Origin: Pseudomonas sp. G.S.17
GTDB taxonomy: Bacteria; Pseudomonadota; Gammaproteobacteria; Pseudomonadales; Pseudomonadaceae
Direction: 5' to 3'
Length of the DNA stretch: 64,000 nt
Assembly: GCF_038096165.1 (NCBI RefSeq)
Contig: NZ_CP151076.1
Location: 992,001 to 1,056,000 of the forward strand
This document shows positions 34,791 to 42,606 of the stretch, piece after piece. Numbering within the stretch: the first letter of the stretch is position 1; the number at the start of each line of letters is the position of its first letter. The notes below the pieces were generated by a model that had not been told where the DNA came from, did no database searches, and worked only from the letters and a program-made list of their open reading frames with translations. The translations under genes and the position numbers were made by a program.

Positions 34791-34838
34791 CGAGAGTTTG
34801 CTCTCGGCCTGTTGAAACCGCACCTCTGGTACGGTTTC
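34791..34838 (+). promoter_or_regulatory. rpsO leader hairpins, candidate S15 autoregulatory site
   Basis: Two stems precede rpsO: CGAGAG/CTCTCG with a 4-base loop (34791-34806) and GAAACCG/CGGTTTC with an 11-base loop (34814-34838). The AAAGGA ribosome-binding site follows at about 34845. S15 represses its own translation through leader structures in many bacteria; whether these stems bind S15 is inference. Confidence 0.45.
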
Positions 34839-34858
34839 CTGATAAAAGGATTGCCCAC

Positions 34859-35128
34859 ATGGCACTCAGCGTTGAAGAAAAAGCTCAGATCGTAACCGAC
34901 TACCAGCAAGCTGTTGGTGATACTGGTTCGCCAGAAGTGCAAGTTGCACTGCTGACCGCCAACATCAACAAACTGCAAGGCCACTTCAAGGCCAACGGTA
35001 AGGACCACCACTCGCGTCGTGGTCTGATCCGTATGGTAAACCAGCGTCGCAAGCTGCTGGATTACCTGAAAGGTAAGGACGTTAGCCGTTACAGCGCCCT
35101 GATCGGTCGTCTGGGTCTGCGTCGCTAA
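34859..35128 (+). CDS. rpsO: 30S ribosomal protein S15
   Basis: An 89-residue primary 16S rRNA-binding protein: [60 protein letters not shown] and the terminal [12 protein letters not shown]. The ATG at 34859 gives the exact family length. pnp follows after a structured 174-base gap, as in E. coli. Confidence 0.98.
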   Translation: MALSVEEKAQIVTDYQQAVGDTGSPEVQVALLTANINKLQGHFKANGKDHHSRRGLIRMVNQRRKLLDYLKGKDVSRYSALIGRLGLRR

Positions 35129-35142
35129 TAACGACTCGGATA

Positions 35143-35205
35143 GAGGTTGGTTGTCTGTCGCGGGCTCGCCGGTTGTTTCGGCGAGTCGGGCGGGCTCCCA
35201 GCCTC
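35143..35205 (+). promoter_or_regulatory. rpsO-pnp intergenic stem-loop, candidate RNase III/PNPase control site
   Basis: GAGGTTGG (35143-35150) pairs fully, with one G.T, to CCAGCCTC (35198-35205), enclosing an inner stem CTCGCCG/CGGCGAG. A long double-stranded element here matches the position of the E. coli pnp leader that RNase III cuts and PNPase then degrades for autoregulation. The structure is read from sequence; the mechanism is by analogy. Confidence 0.55.
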
Positions 35206-35302
35206 TAGTTGTATCTGGACTGTCGTGGGGCCGATTCCCCGCACCGCCCAAGAATTCGCAAGAAACCAGTTCCCCAAGAGCCAACAAAGAAGGTAGGAAA
35301 CC

Positions 35303-37408
35303 GTGAACCCGGTAATCAAGACATTTCAATTCGGTCAATCGACCGTAACCCTCGAGACAGGCCGTATCGCCCGTCAAGCTTCCGGCGCAGTATTGGTCAC
35401 CGTTGACGACGACGTCAGCGTATTAGTGACTGTGGTCGGCGCCAAGACAGCTGACCCAAGCAAAGGCTTCTTCCCACTTTCCGTGCACTATCAGGAAAAA
35501 ACCTACGCTGCCGGCAAGATCCCTGGCGGTTTCTTCAAGCGTGAAGGCCGTCCTTCCGAGAAAGAAACCCTCACTTCGCGTTTGATCGACCGTCCGATCC
35601 GCCCGTTGTTTCCAGAAGGCTTCATGAACGAAGTGCAGGTTGTCTGCACCGTTCTGTCCACCAGCAAAAAGACTGATCCAGACGTCGCTGCCATGATCGG
35701 CACCTCGGCGGCACTGGCTATTTCCGGTATCCCGTTCGACGGCCCTATCGGCGCCGCCCGCGTTGCTTTCCACGAAAGCACTGGCTACCTGCTGAACCCG
35801 ACTTACGAGCAACTCAAGGCTTCGAGCCTGGACATGGTCGTTGCCGGTACTTCCGAAGCCGTGCTGATGGTTGAATCCGAAGCCAAAGAGCTGACCGAAG
35901 ACCAGATGCTGGGCGCCGTACTGTTTGCTCACGACGAGTTCCAGGTTGTGATCAACGCCGTCAAGGAGCTCGCCGCTGAAGCCGCCAAGCCGACTTGGGA
36001 CTGGCAGCCAAAGCCTGAAGCCACCGCTCTGCTGGCCGCTATCCGTAGCGAATTTGGCGAAGCGATTTCCCAGGCTTACACCATCACCATCAAGCACGAG
36101 CGTTATGCCCGTCTCGGTGAACTGAAAGACCAGATCGTTGCCAAGCTGTCCGGCGAAGAAGGCCAGCCGACTTCCAGCGAAGTCAAAGCTGCTTTCGGCG
36201 AAATCGAATACCGCACCGTGCGCGAGAACATCGTCAACGGCAAGCCGCGTATCGACGGTCGCGACACCCGCACCGTACGTCCGTTGAACATCGAAGTTGG
36301 CGTTCTGCCCAAGACCCACGGTTCGGCCTTGTTCACCCGTGGCGAAACCCAGGCTCTGGTTGTTGCAACACTGGGTACTGCCCGTGATGCACAGCTGCTC
36401 GATACCCTGGAAGGCGAGAAAAAAGACCCGTTCATGCTGCACTACAACTTCCCTCCGTTCTCGGTGGGCGAGTGTGGTCGCATGGGCGGCGCGGGTCGTC
36501 GTGAAATCGGTCACGGCCGTCTGGCTCGTCGTTCGGTTCAGGCGATGCTGCCTGCTGCCGATGTGTTCCCGTACACCATTCGTGTTGTATCGGAAATCAC
36601 CGAGTCCAACGGTTCCAGCTCCATGGCTTCGGTCTGCGGTGCTTCCCTGGCACTGATGGACGCTGGTGTGCCGATGAAGGCGCCAGTTGCCGGTATCGCC
36701 ATGGGTCTGGTCAAAGAAGGCGAGAAATTCGCCATCCTGACCGACATCCTGGGTGACGAAGATCACCTGGGCGACATGGACTTCAAGGTAGCCGGTACCG
36801 CCAAAGGTGTTACCGCGCTGCAGATGGACATCAAGATCAAAGGCATCACCGAAGAAATCATGGAAATCGCTCTGGGCCAAGCCCTGGAAGCGCGCCTGAA
36901 TATCCTCGGTCAGATGAACCAGATCATTGGTCAGTCGCGTACCGAGCTGTCGGAAAATGCTCCGACCATGATCGCGATGAAAATCGACACCGACAAAATC
37001 CGTGACGTTATCGGTAAAGGTGGCGCGACCATCCGTGCGATCTGTGAAGAGACCAAGGCTTCGATCGATATCGAAGACGACGGCTCGATCAAGATCTTCG
37101 GCGAAACCAAGGAAGCCGCTGAGGCAGCACGTCAGCGCGTTCTGGGTATCACCGCAGAAGCGGAAATCGGCAAGATCTACGTCGGCAAGGTTGAGCGCAT
37201 CGTCGACTTCGGTGCATTCGTCAACATCCTGCCTGGCAAAGACGGCCTGGTGCACATCTCCATGCTGAGCGACGCTCGCGTAGAGAAAGTGACCGACGTG
37301 TTGCAGGAAGGTCAGGAAGTCGAAGTACTGGTACTGGACGTGGACAACCGCGGCCGTATCAAGCTGTCGATCAAGGACGTTGCAGCAGCAAAGGCATCGG
37401 GCGTCTGA
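35303..37408 (+). CDS. pnp: Polyribonucleotide nucleotidyltransferase (PNPase)
   Basis: A 701-residue phosphorolytic 3'-5' exoribonuclease and degradosome component. Two RNase PH domains are present ([20 protein letters not shown]; catalytic part GMVKEGEKF-type region read as [21 protein letters not shown]), with GERRE-type phosphate loop [18 protein letters not shown]. Then a KH domain ([20 protein letters not shown]) and an S1 domain ([20 protein letters not shown]). Its terminator is directly abutted by a group II intron. Confidence 0.98.
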   Translation: MNPVIKTFQFGQSTVTLETGRIARQASGAVLVTVDDDVSVLVTVVGAKTADPSKGFFPLSVHYQEKTYAAGKIPGGFFKREGRPSEKETLTSRLIDRPIRPLFPEGFMNEVQVVCTVLSTSKKTDPDVAAMIGTSAALAISGIPFDGPIGAARVAFHESTGYLLNPTYEQLKASSLDMVVAGTSEAVLMVESEAKELTEDQMLGAVLFAHDEFQVVINAVKELAAEAAKPTWDWQPKPEATALLAAIRSEFGEAISQAYTITIKHERYARLGELKDQIVAKLSGEEGQPTSSEVKAAFGEIEYRTVRENIVNGKPRIDGRDTRTVRPLNIEVGVLPKTHGSALFTRGETQALVVATLGTARDAQLLDTLEGEKKDPFMLHYNFPPFSVGECGRMGGAGRREIGHGRLARRSVQAMLPAADVFPYTIRVVSEITESNGSSSMASVCGASLALMDAGVPMKAPVAGIAMGLVKEGEKFAILTDILGDEDHLGDMDFKVAGTAKGVTALQMDIKIKGITEEIMEIALGQALEARLNILGQMNQIIGQSRTELSENAPTMIAMKIDTDKIRDVIGKGGATIRAICEETKASIDIEDDGSIKIFGETKEAAEAARQRVLGITAEAEIGKIYVGKVERIVDFGAFVNILPGKDGLVHISMLSDARVEKVTDVLQEGQEVEVLVLDVDNRGRIKLSIKDVAAAKASGV

Positions 37409-37430
37409 TCTGCGGATTAGCTGAACGATG

Positions 37431-37459
37431 AAAAAGGGACCCTTCGGGGTCCTTTTTTT
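37431..37459 (+). terminator. pnp terminator and group II intron target
   Basis: GGACCC, TTCG tetraloop, GGGTCC, with A-run before and seven Ts after. It is a classic intrinsic terminator. Three bases (ATG) separate the T-run from the intron's GTGCG start, the layout expected for class C introns that recognise terminator hairpins. Confidence 0.95.
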
Positions 37460-37922
37460 ATGGTGCGCCAGGCATGGCGCGTAGCGCCGTGACTGGCGCT
37501 GTTTAGCTCACTGTGGTGGTGAGCCAAACGACTTGGAGGTGCAAGTCCTCTACACACCCGGCAAGGGGAAGTGTTAGCCAGAGGCAAGGGTGTCGCGGGT
37601 GACTGCGAATCTGAAGGAAGCCCGAGGCAAAATGCTGGCCTGACGAACAGGAAGCGGATGAGGCGGCACAGTGGGGTAAGACGGCCATAATCGTCAAAGC
37701 CCAATACTTGCACGGAACGCTGTGACGTATATCCGACGGGCATAAGCAGGAAGGTCGCGCGAATTACCCTGGGAGATCTGCATGCTTGCCACTGTGCTAC
37801 CGAGCGCCGAGAGGCGACGGGATGAGTGTGCAGAAGTCAGCTGAAGCCGTAGTAATCGCCGTAACCGGGCCGATGAAGGGCCGAACAGGTTATGCCGCCA
37901 GTAGACGTCAGAGTCTCGTCGA

Positions 37923-39314
37923 ATGTCCGAAAAGCAGAAATCTCTCGACAAGAGGGCTGTAACCCCAAGTTCTGGACAGAATCCAGGGCTTGCGGCTGGC
38001 AGTGCGCAGGCATCGGCGGCGTCTGTGACGTGGACGAACGCGGAGCCGGACACGCTGATGGAGCGGGTGCTTGCACCCGCCAACCTGCGGCGTGCGTATC
38101 AACGCGTGGTCAGCAACAAGGGCGCACCGGGTGCCGACGGCATGACGGTGGAGCAACTGGCGGACTACACGAATCAGTATTGGCCGATCCTCAAGGCTCG
38201 GTTGCTGGCCGGCGAGTATCACCCGCAAGGTGTGCGCGCCGTCGAAATCCCTAAACCCAAAGGTGGAACACGGCAGCTAGGCATCCCCTGTGTCGTGGAC
38301 CGTCTGATCCAACAGGCTTTGCTACAGCAGCTCACGCCGATTTTCGATCCTCTGTTCTCGGATTACAGCTACGGTTTTCGTCCGGGTAGAAGCGCTCATC
38401 AAGCCATCGAAACAGCCCGTGCCCATGTGGCGGCGGGTCACCGCTGGTGCGTGGAGCTCAATCTGGAGAAGTTCTTTGATCGGGTCAATCACGATGTATT
38501 GATGGCCTACGTCGAGCGTCAAGTCGAAGACAAGCAAGTGCTCAGGCTGATCCGCCGCTACCTCGAGGCTGGAGTCATGTCGGGCGGGATCGTCAGCCGA
38601 CGGCAGGAGGGGACGCCGCAAGGCGGCCCGCTCTCGCCGTTGCTGTCGAACATCCTGCTCAACGAACTTGACCGTGAGCTGGAGCGACGGGGTCATCGCT
38701 TCGTGCGGTATGCCGATGATGCGAACATTTATGTGCGTAGCCGTCGTGCTGGCGAACGGGTGTTGGCCGGGGTTGAGCGCTTCCTGAATCAGCGGCTGAA
38801 ACTAGCGCTGAATCGGAAGAAGAGCCGTGTGGCGCGGCCCTGGGTCTGTGATTACTTGGGTTATGGGATGAGCTGGCATAAACAGCCGAGGCTGAAAGTG
38901 GCGTCGATGAGCCTAAATCGCTTGCGCGACCGGCTCAAAGAGCTGCTGCAAGGCGCACAGGGTTGCAAGATGGCTACGATCATCGAGCGAATCAACCCGG
39001 TGTTGCGCGGTTGGGCAGGCTATTTCAAGTTCAGCCAGAGCAGGAAACCACTTGAGGAACTGGACGGCTGGGTCCGACGCAGACTTCGATGCGTCCTATG
39101 GCGTCAATGGAAGTGGCCCTCAACGAGGGCGCGCAGCCTGATACGCCTGGGACTCAAAGAAGAGCGGGCTTGCAAATCAGCGTTCAATGGCCGTGGCCCA
39201 TGGTGGAACTCGGGAGCGTCACATATGAATCAGGCGCTGCCGAAGAAACTGTGGGATCAGCTTGGGCTGGTCTCGATACTGGATACGATAAACCGGCTTA
39301 GTCGCATAACCTGA
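37923..39314 (+). CDS. ltrA: Group II intron reverse transcriptase/maturase with altered motif A
   Basis: A 463-residue protein with RT motifs GVRAVEIPKPKGGTRQLGIP, YGFRPGRSAHQA, EGTPQGGPLSPLLSNILLNELD and RYADDANIYV (YADD Asps at 265-266), then the thumb/X maturase domain and a terminal GRGPWWNSGASHMN block typical of class C proteins; no endonuclease domain. Oddity: motif A reads VELNLEKFFD. Residue 180 (codon AAT at 38460-38462) is Asn where LtrA has Asp in GDIKGFFD and relatives have DLEKFFD. Losing that metal-binding Asp should abolish DNA synthesis; maturase splicing activity could remain. The frame is otherwise intact. Confidence 0.93.
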   Translation: MSEKQKSLDKRAVTPSSGQNPGLAAGSAQASAASVTWTNAEPDTLMERVLAPANLRRAYQRVVSNKGAPGADGMTVEQLADYTNQYWPILKARLLAGEYHPQGVRAVEIPKPKGGTRQLGIPCVVDRLIQQALLQQLTPIFDPLFSDYSYGFRPGRSAHQAIETARAHVAAGHRWCVELNLEKFFDRVNHDVLMAYVERQVEDKQVLRLIRRYLEAGVMSGGIVSRRQEGTPQGGPLSPLLSNILLNELDRELERRGHRFVRYADDANIYVRSRRAGERVLAGVERFLNQRLKLALNRKKSRVARPWVCDYLGYGMSWHKQPRLKVASMSLNRLRDRLKELLQGAQGCKMATIIERINPVLRGWAGYFKFSQSRKPLEELDGWVRRRLRCVLWRQWKWPSTRARSLIRLGLKEERACKSAFNGRGPWWNSGASHMNQALPKKLWDQLGLVSILDTINRLSRIT

Positions 39315-39346
39315 ACCGCCGTATACGGAACCGTACGTACGGTGGT
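39315..39346 (+). ncRNA. Group II intron domain V
   Basis: Lower stem ACCGCCGTA/TACGGTGGT (one G.T), a two-base CG bulge on the 3' side, and upper stem TACG/CGTA capped by GAAC reproduce the two-helix, two-base-bulge shape of domain V, the catalytic core. It starts right at the maturase stop codon, so the ribozyme end appears intact. Confidence 0.88.
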
Positions 39347-39411
39347 GTGAGAGGACGGCGGCTGTGAGGCCGCCTCCTACTCGATAGCGCAATTAAAGAC
39401 TTAGAAGATTC

Positions 39412-39419
39412 ACAGGAAC
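39412..39419. repeat. Left 8-bp target site duplication of the IS66 element
   Basis: ACAGGAAC directly precedes the left terminal inverted repeat and is repeated exactly at 41795-41802 after the right one. Eight bases is the duplication size of the IS66 family. Confidence 0.93.
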
Positions 39420-39458
39420 GTAAGGGGCCGGGGAACACGCCTTCCGAGCCCGAGCAAT

Positions 39459-39503
39459 AAGGGCGATTGTGTCCGCGTATTTTAAGCGGACGCAATTACC
39501 CTT
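39459..39503. repeat. Subterminal 45-base imperfect palindrome inside IS66
   Basis: AAGGG, ATTG and GTCCGC pair in order with GCGGAC, CAAT and CCCTT around a 9-base loop (GTATTTTAA). It lies between the left terminal repeat and tnpA. It could shield the transposase from read-in transcription or bind transposase; function is not known to me. Confidence 0.7.
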
Positions 39504-39518
39504 AATGCCAGGATCGTC

Positions 39519-39845
39519 ATGCGCCAACGTAAGTCATACCCGAAATCCTTCAAGACCCAAGTCGTTCAAGAGTGCGAGCAGCCCGGTGTTTCCGTGGCAG
39601 CTATTGCGATGAGTCACGGGATTAATGCCAATGTCGTTCGCCGGTGGATACCGCTTTACCGTGATCGGCAGGCAGTCGCGCTGCCAGCTTTCATTCCTTT
39701 GAAAGTCGCGCCGGTTGAACCAAAACATAAGACCGAAGCGTCGGCGATCATTGAGCTGGCGCTTGGCGAGCAATCGCTCATCGTGAAATGGCCAACTTCC
39801 GACCCTGACGGATGCGCCCGCTTTGTCCGAGGGCTTGTTCTTTGA
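39519..39845 (+). CDS. tnpA: IS66 family TnpA (accessory HTH protein)
   Basis: A 108-residue protein needed for IS66 transposition with TnpB and TnpC. It has a helix-turn-helix near the start (RKSYPKSFKTQVVQECEQPG, VSVAAIAMSHGINANVVRRW), as in IS3-type OrfA and other IS66 TnpA proteins. AGGA stands 5 bases before the ATG. Its TGA overlaps the TTG start of tnpB (TTGA). Confidence 0.92.
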   Translation: MRQRKSYPKSFKTQVVQECEQPGVSVAAIAMSHGINANVVRRWIPLYRDRQAVALPAFIPLKVAPVEPKHKTEASAIIELALGEQSLIVKWPTSDPDGCARFVRGLVL

Positions 39846-40177
39846 TCCGCATCGATGCCATCTGGCTCGCCACCGAGCCGATGGACATGCGCGCCGGTAC
39901 CGAGACGGCGTTAGCCAGGGTGATCGCGGTGTTCGGTACGGCGCAGCCGCACTGTGCTTATCTGTTCGCCAACCGCCGCGCCAATCGCATGAAAGTGCTG
40001 GTGCATGACGGCTTCGGAATATGGCTGGCGGCGCGCCGGTTGAACCAAGGCAAGTTCCACTGGCCTGGTATTCGCCACGGCTCTGAGATGGAACTGGATA
40101 CTGAGCAACTTCAGGCATTGGTGTTGGGTCTGCCATGGCAACGCGCAGGTTTTGGAGGCTCGATCACACTGCTTTAA
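39842..40177 (+). CDS. tnpB: IS66 family TnpB
   Basis: A 111-residue IS66 Orf2 protein: IRIDAIWLATEPMDMRAGTE, CAYLFANRRANRMKVLVHDG, FGIWLAARRLNQGKFHWPG. The likely start is the TTG at 39842, which overlaps the tnpA stop by four bases and gives the family N-terminus; this implies translational coupling. Biochemical role is not known; it is required with TnpA and TnpC. Intact. Confidence 0.92.
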   Translation: MIRIDAIWLATEPMDMRAGTETALARVIAVFGTAQPHCAYLFANRRANRMKVLVHDGFGIWLAARRLNQGKFHWPGIRHGSEMELDTEQLQALVLGLPWQRAGFGGSITLL

Positions 40178-40238
40178 CGGCTGCCATTAGCCTATCGGTC
40201 TATCGCCGCGACGCGACTGCTCTGGCAAAATCCGGCGC

Positions 40239-41764
40239 ATGACTTCCTCGCCCGATCTCGACCAAATGTCCCCCGACCAACTGCGTGCTTTGGCAGCGCA
40301 GTTGCTGTCGCAAGTCGACACGATGGGCAAGAAGATTAACCGCGATCAAACGGTTATCGAGAAGCTCACCCACGAGATCGCACAACTCAAGCGTTTGAAG
40401 TTTGCCAAGCGCAGCGAGCAGATGAATCCTGAGCAGGCCAGTTTGCTCGATGACCTGATCGATACCGATATCGCGGCGATTGAAGCAGAGCTTCAAGCCT
40501 TGCAAACAGTGCTCGCTCCGACCGAGAAAAAGCAAAAGCCCAAACGCACTGCTTTGCCGGCAGAGTTTCCACGCACGCTAATCCATCACGAACCGGACAA
40601 CACTCACTGCCCATGTGGCTGCGCACTCAAGCGTATCGGTGAGGACGTCAGCGAAAAGCTGGACTACACGCCCGGGTATTTACCGTTGAGCGCCATGTCC
40701 GTGGCAAGTGGGTCTGTGATGACTGCGAAACGCTGATCCAGGCGCCGGTTCCGGCGCAGATCATTGATAAGGGAATCCCGACTGCCGGGTTACTGGCCCA
40801 CGTCATGATCGCGAAGTTTGCTGACCATCTGCCTCTTTACCGTCAGGAATCGATCTTCGGTCGTGCCGGCTTGGCGATTCCACGTTCAACTTTGGCTCAA
40901 TGGGTGGGTGTGACTGGGGTGCAGCTGCAACCTCTGGTCGATGCACTGCGCGACGTAGTGCTTGGGCAACAGGTTGTTCATGCCGATGAAACACCCGTGC
41001 AGATGCTCGTGCCGGGCTCAAAGAAAACCCACCGCTCCTATGTTTGGGCCTACGCCACCAGCCAGTTCTGCGAAACAGCAGCTGTTGTTTATGACTTCAG
41101 CCCCAGCCGCGCTGGTGAACATGCTCGCAACTTCCTGCAAGACTGGAAAGGTAAACTGGTCTGTGATGATTTTGGCGGCTACAAGGCCAGCTTCGGACTC
41201 GGCGTGACCGAGATCGGTTGCATGGCCCATGCGCGGCGCAAGTTCTTCGAACTGCACGCGACCAACAAGAGCACGCTCGCCGAACAGGCCCTGCGCTACA
41301 TCCAGTTGCTTTACGAAATCGAGAGTGAAGTGCGCGACCTGGAGCCGGATTTACGGCGCCGAATACGGCAAGAAAAAGCCGTACCGGTGATGGATAGGCT
41401 GCATGCCTGGATGATGGCCCAGCGCGATCTCGTGCCTGAAGGCTCAGCCATCAGCAGAGCACTGGATTACAGCCTGAAACGCTGGGCAGCGTTGTCGCGC
41501 TACCTCGATGACGGGGCCGTACCCATTGACAATAATTGGTGCGAGAACCAAATCCGACCGTGGGCGTTGGGTCGCAAAAACTGGCTCTTTGCAGGTTCGC
41601 TGCGCAGCGGCAAACGGGCGGCGGCGATTATGAGTTTGATCCAGTCTGCGCGGCTCAATGGCCATGATCCGTACGCGTATCTGAAGGATGTCCTTACGCG
41701 CCTACCAACGCAGCGGGCGAGTGAAATTGATCAGTTGCTGCCGCATAGGTGGCAGCCGGTCTAA
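40239..41764 (+). pseudogene. tnpC: IS66 transposase TnpC, broken by a one-base deletion
   Basis: The first frame (40239-40736) encodes the N-terminal coiled coil (QLLSQVDTMGKKINRDQTVI) and the zinc-finger-like CPCGCALKRIGEDVSEKLDY. At the G-run 40674-40676 it leaves the family sequence and soon stops. Restoring one G rejoins the second frame (VFTVERHVRGKW, then IAKFADHLPLYRQESIFGRA to 41764), which carries the DDE catalytic domain: HADETPVQM, CDDFGGYKASF and NNWCENQIRPWALGRKNW. The repaired protein would be 508 residues, full IS66 length. A sequencing error in GGG is the alternative; programmed frameshifting is not known to me for IS66 TnpC. Confidence 0.9.
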
Positions 41765-41794
41765 TCACGCAAGGCGTGATGCCCGGACGCATAC

Positions 41795-41802
41795 ACAGGA
41801 AC
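41795..41802. repeat. Right 8-bp target site duplication of the IS66 element
   Basis: ACAGGAAC, identical to 39412-39419, directly follows the right terminal inverted repeat. Confidence 0.93.
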
Positions 41803-41923
41803 GACTGTCGGAAACATGCAACTTGCACGCGCCCAGAAAGACGAACGGGCAATCTGCACGACTCCATGAAATCTATGTTTTTTCAACCTGTTGATTTACA
41901 TAGGTTTTGTGGTTATCTGAGGG

Positions 41924-41940
41924 TTGGCACAGCGATTGCG
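41924..41940 (+). promoter_or_regulatory. sigma-54 promoter of the BON-domain gene
   Basis: TTGGCAC-AGCGA-TTGCG matches the RpoN -24/-12 consensus TTGGCACG-N4-TTGC at nearly every fixed position, with correct GG-to-GC spacing. Transcription would start about 55 bases before the ATG at 42005. The IS66 right end is only 122 bases upstream of the site's end nearest to it, so an enhancer for an NtrC-type activator may have been displaced. Confidence 0.8.
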
Positions 41941-42004
41941 ATATATAACGTAACCCTGCTGCCACTTGCTGGCGCAGATTTAGAGAAAAACAGGAGTTAC
42001 TCGT

Positions 42005-42355
42005 ATGAAGAAGTTTGCTATCGCTGCTGCTACCGCCACTGCCCTGACTCTGACCATGGCTAACGCTGCTTTCGCACAGACCTCGACTCAAGCTCCGATG
42101 GTCGTTGCTGCTAACGAAGTAGCAAAAACCAAAGAAGCGACCAGCGATACCTGGATCACTACCAAGGTAAAAACTGACCTGCTGACTGAGAAAGGCATCC
42201 CAGGTTCGGATATCAAGGTTGAAACCAACAAAGGCGTGGTTTCCCTGTCCTCCACTGTCGCAGTGACTGATGCTCAAAAAGCTACCGCTGTTGCCATCAC
42301 CAAGAAAATCAAAGGCGTCAAAGCTGTTTCGGCTGACGGCCTGAAAGCTGAATAA
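42005..42355 (+). CDS. Periplasmic BON-domain protein (OsmY-like)
   Basis: A 116-residue exported protein. A Sec signal peptide (MKKFAIAAATATALTLTMA, cleavage after ANAAFA) is followed by one BON domain: SDTWITTKVKTDLLTEKGIP, IKVETNKGVVSLSSTVA and the closing IKGVKAVSADGL. BON domains bind phospholipid and occur in envelope-stress proteins such as OsmY, which has two; the single domain here means the exact role is open. It has CAGGAG nine bases before the ATG and a sigma-54-type promoter. A terminator follows. Confidence 0.9.
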   Translation: MKKFAIAAATATALTLTMANAAFAQTSTQAPMVVAANEVAKTKEATSDTWITTKVKTDLLTEKGIPGSDIKVETNKGVVSLSSTVAVTDAQKATAVAITKKIKGVKAVSADGLKAE

Positions 42356-42459
42356 GCTAAGAATATGCGCTGAACATTTATACAAGCAGTCGTCGCCCGC
42401 AAGGGCGGATGACTGACTGATTGAAGGTTCATGCGAAGACCACAAGGATGTGGTCATTA

Positions 42460-42489
42460 AAGGCCCCGGCGTTTACGTCGGGGCCTTTT
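42460..42489 (+). terminator. Terminator after the BON-domain gene
   Basis: AAGGCCCCGGCG and CGTCGGGGCCTT (one mismatch) form a strong stem with a short TTTA loop, followed by TTC. It is about 105 bases after the stop codon. Confidence 0.8.
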
Positions 42490-42506
42490 CTATTGTCGGT
42501 CGGGCG

Positions 42507-42577
42507 GTGGGAGCAAGCTTGCTTGCGAAGGCGGTGTGATACCGAAAAGAGCAATTCGCGAGCAAGCTCGCTCCCAC
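42507..42577. repeat. REP doublet (REPIN)
   Basis: GTGGGAGCAAGCTTGCTTGC on the left faces GCGAGCAAGCTCGCTCCCAC on the right, joined by about 31 bases. It is a standard Pseudomonas REPIN between the BON gene and the converging DUF2845 gene. Confidence 0.9.
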
Positions 42578-42606
42578 CAGGTTCGCTCCAACAATATATC
42601 TGGTGC

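Larger units (their letters stand above)
37463..39385 (+). mobile_element. Group II intron, class C type, inserted after the pnp terminator
   Basis: The element begins GTGCGCCAGGCATGGCGCG (5' GUGYG rule). It has ribozyme-like domain I sequence (GGAGGTGCAAGTCCTC; GACGAACAGGAAGCGGATGA), encodes an RT/maturase, then domain V (39315-39346) and a domain VI hairpin GGCGGC/GCCGCC, and ends CCTCCTACTCGAT at 39385. Length is 1923 bases. Class C introns target the base of intrinsic terminators, exactly the situation here, and pnp itself is not interrupted. The 3' boundary is assigned from the conserved CTACTCGAT end and could be off by a base or two. Confidence 0.92.
39420..41794 (+). mobile_element. 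IS66-family insertion sequence, 2375 bp
   Basis: Terminal inverted repeats of 24 bp start GTAAGGGGCCGGGGAACACG (39420 on) and, on the other strand, GTATGCGTCCGGGCATCACG (from 41794); both continue CCTT and 19 of 24 positions match. Exact 8-bp direct repeats ACAGGAAC flank the element. It carries the three-gene IS66 set tnpA-tnpB-tnpC in one direction; tnpC is frameshifted, so the copy is probably immobile on its own. The intact target duplication suggests simple insertion without later rearrangement. It sits 34 bases after the intron end. Confidence 0.95.

Noticed and set aside
37923..39314. Defence-type reverse transcriptase (retron or DRT)
   Set aside because: The flanking GTGCG start, domain V, domain VI and the maturase X domain identify it as a group II intron protein.
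40239..41764. Programmed frameshifting in tnpC
   Set aside because: IS66 TnpC is normally one uninterrupted frame. The site GGGT has no slippery heptamer or obvious downstream structure, so a plain deletion is simpler.
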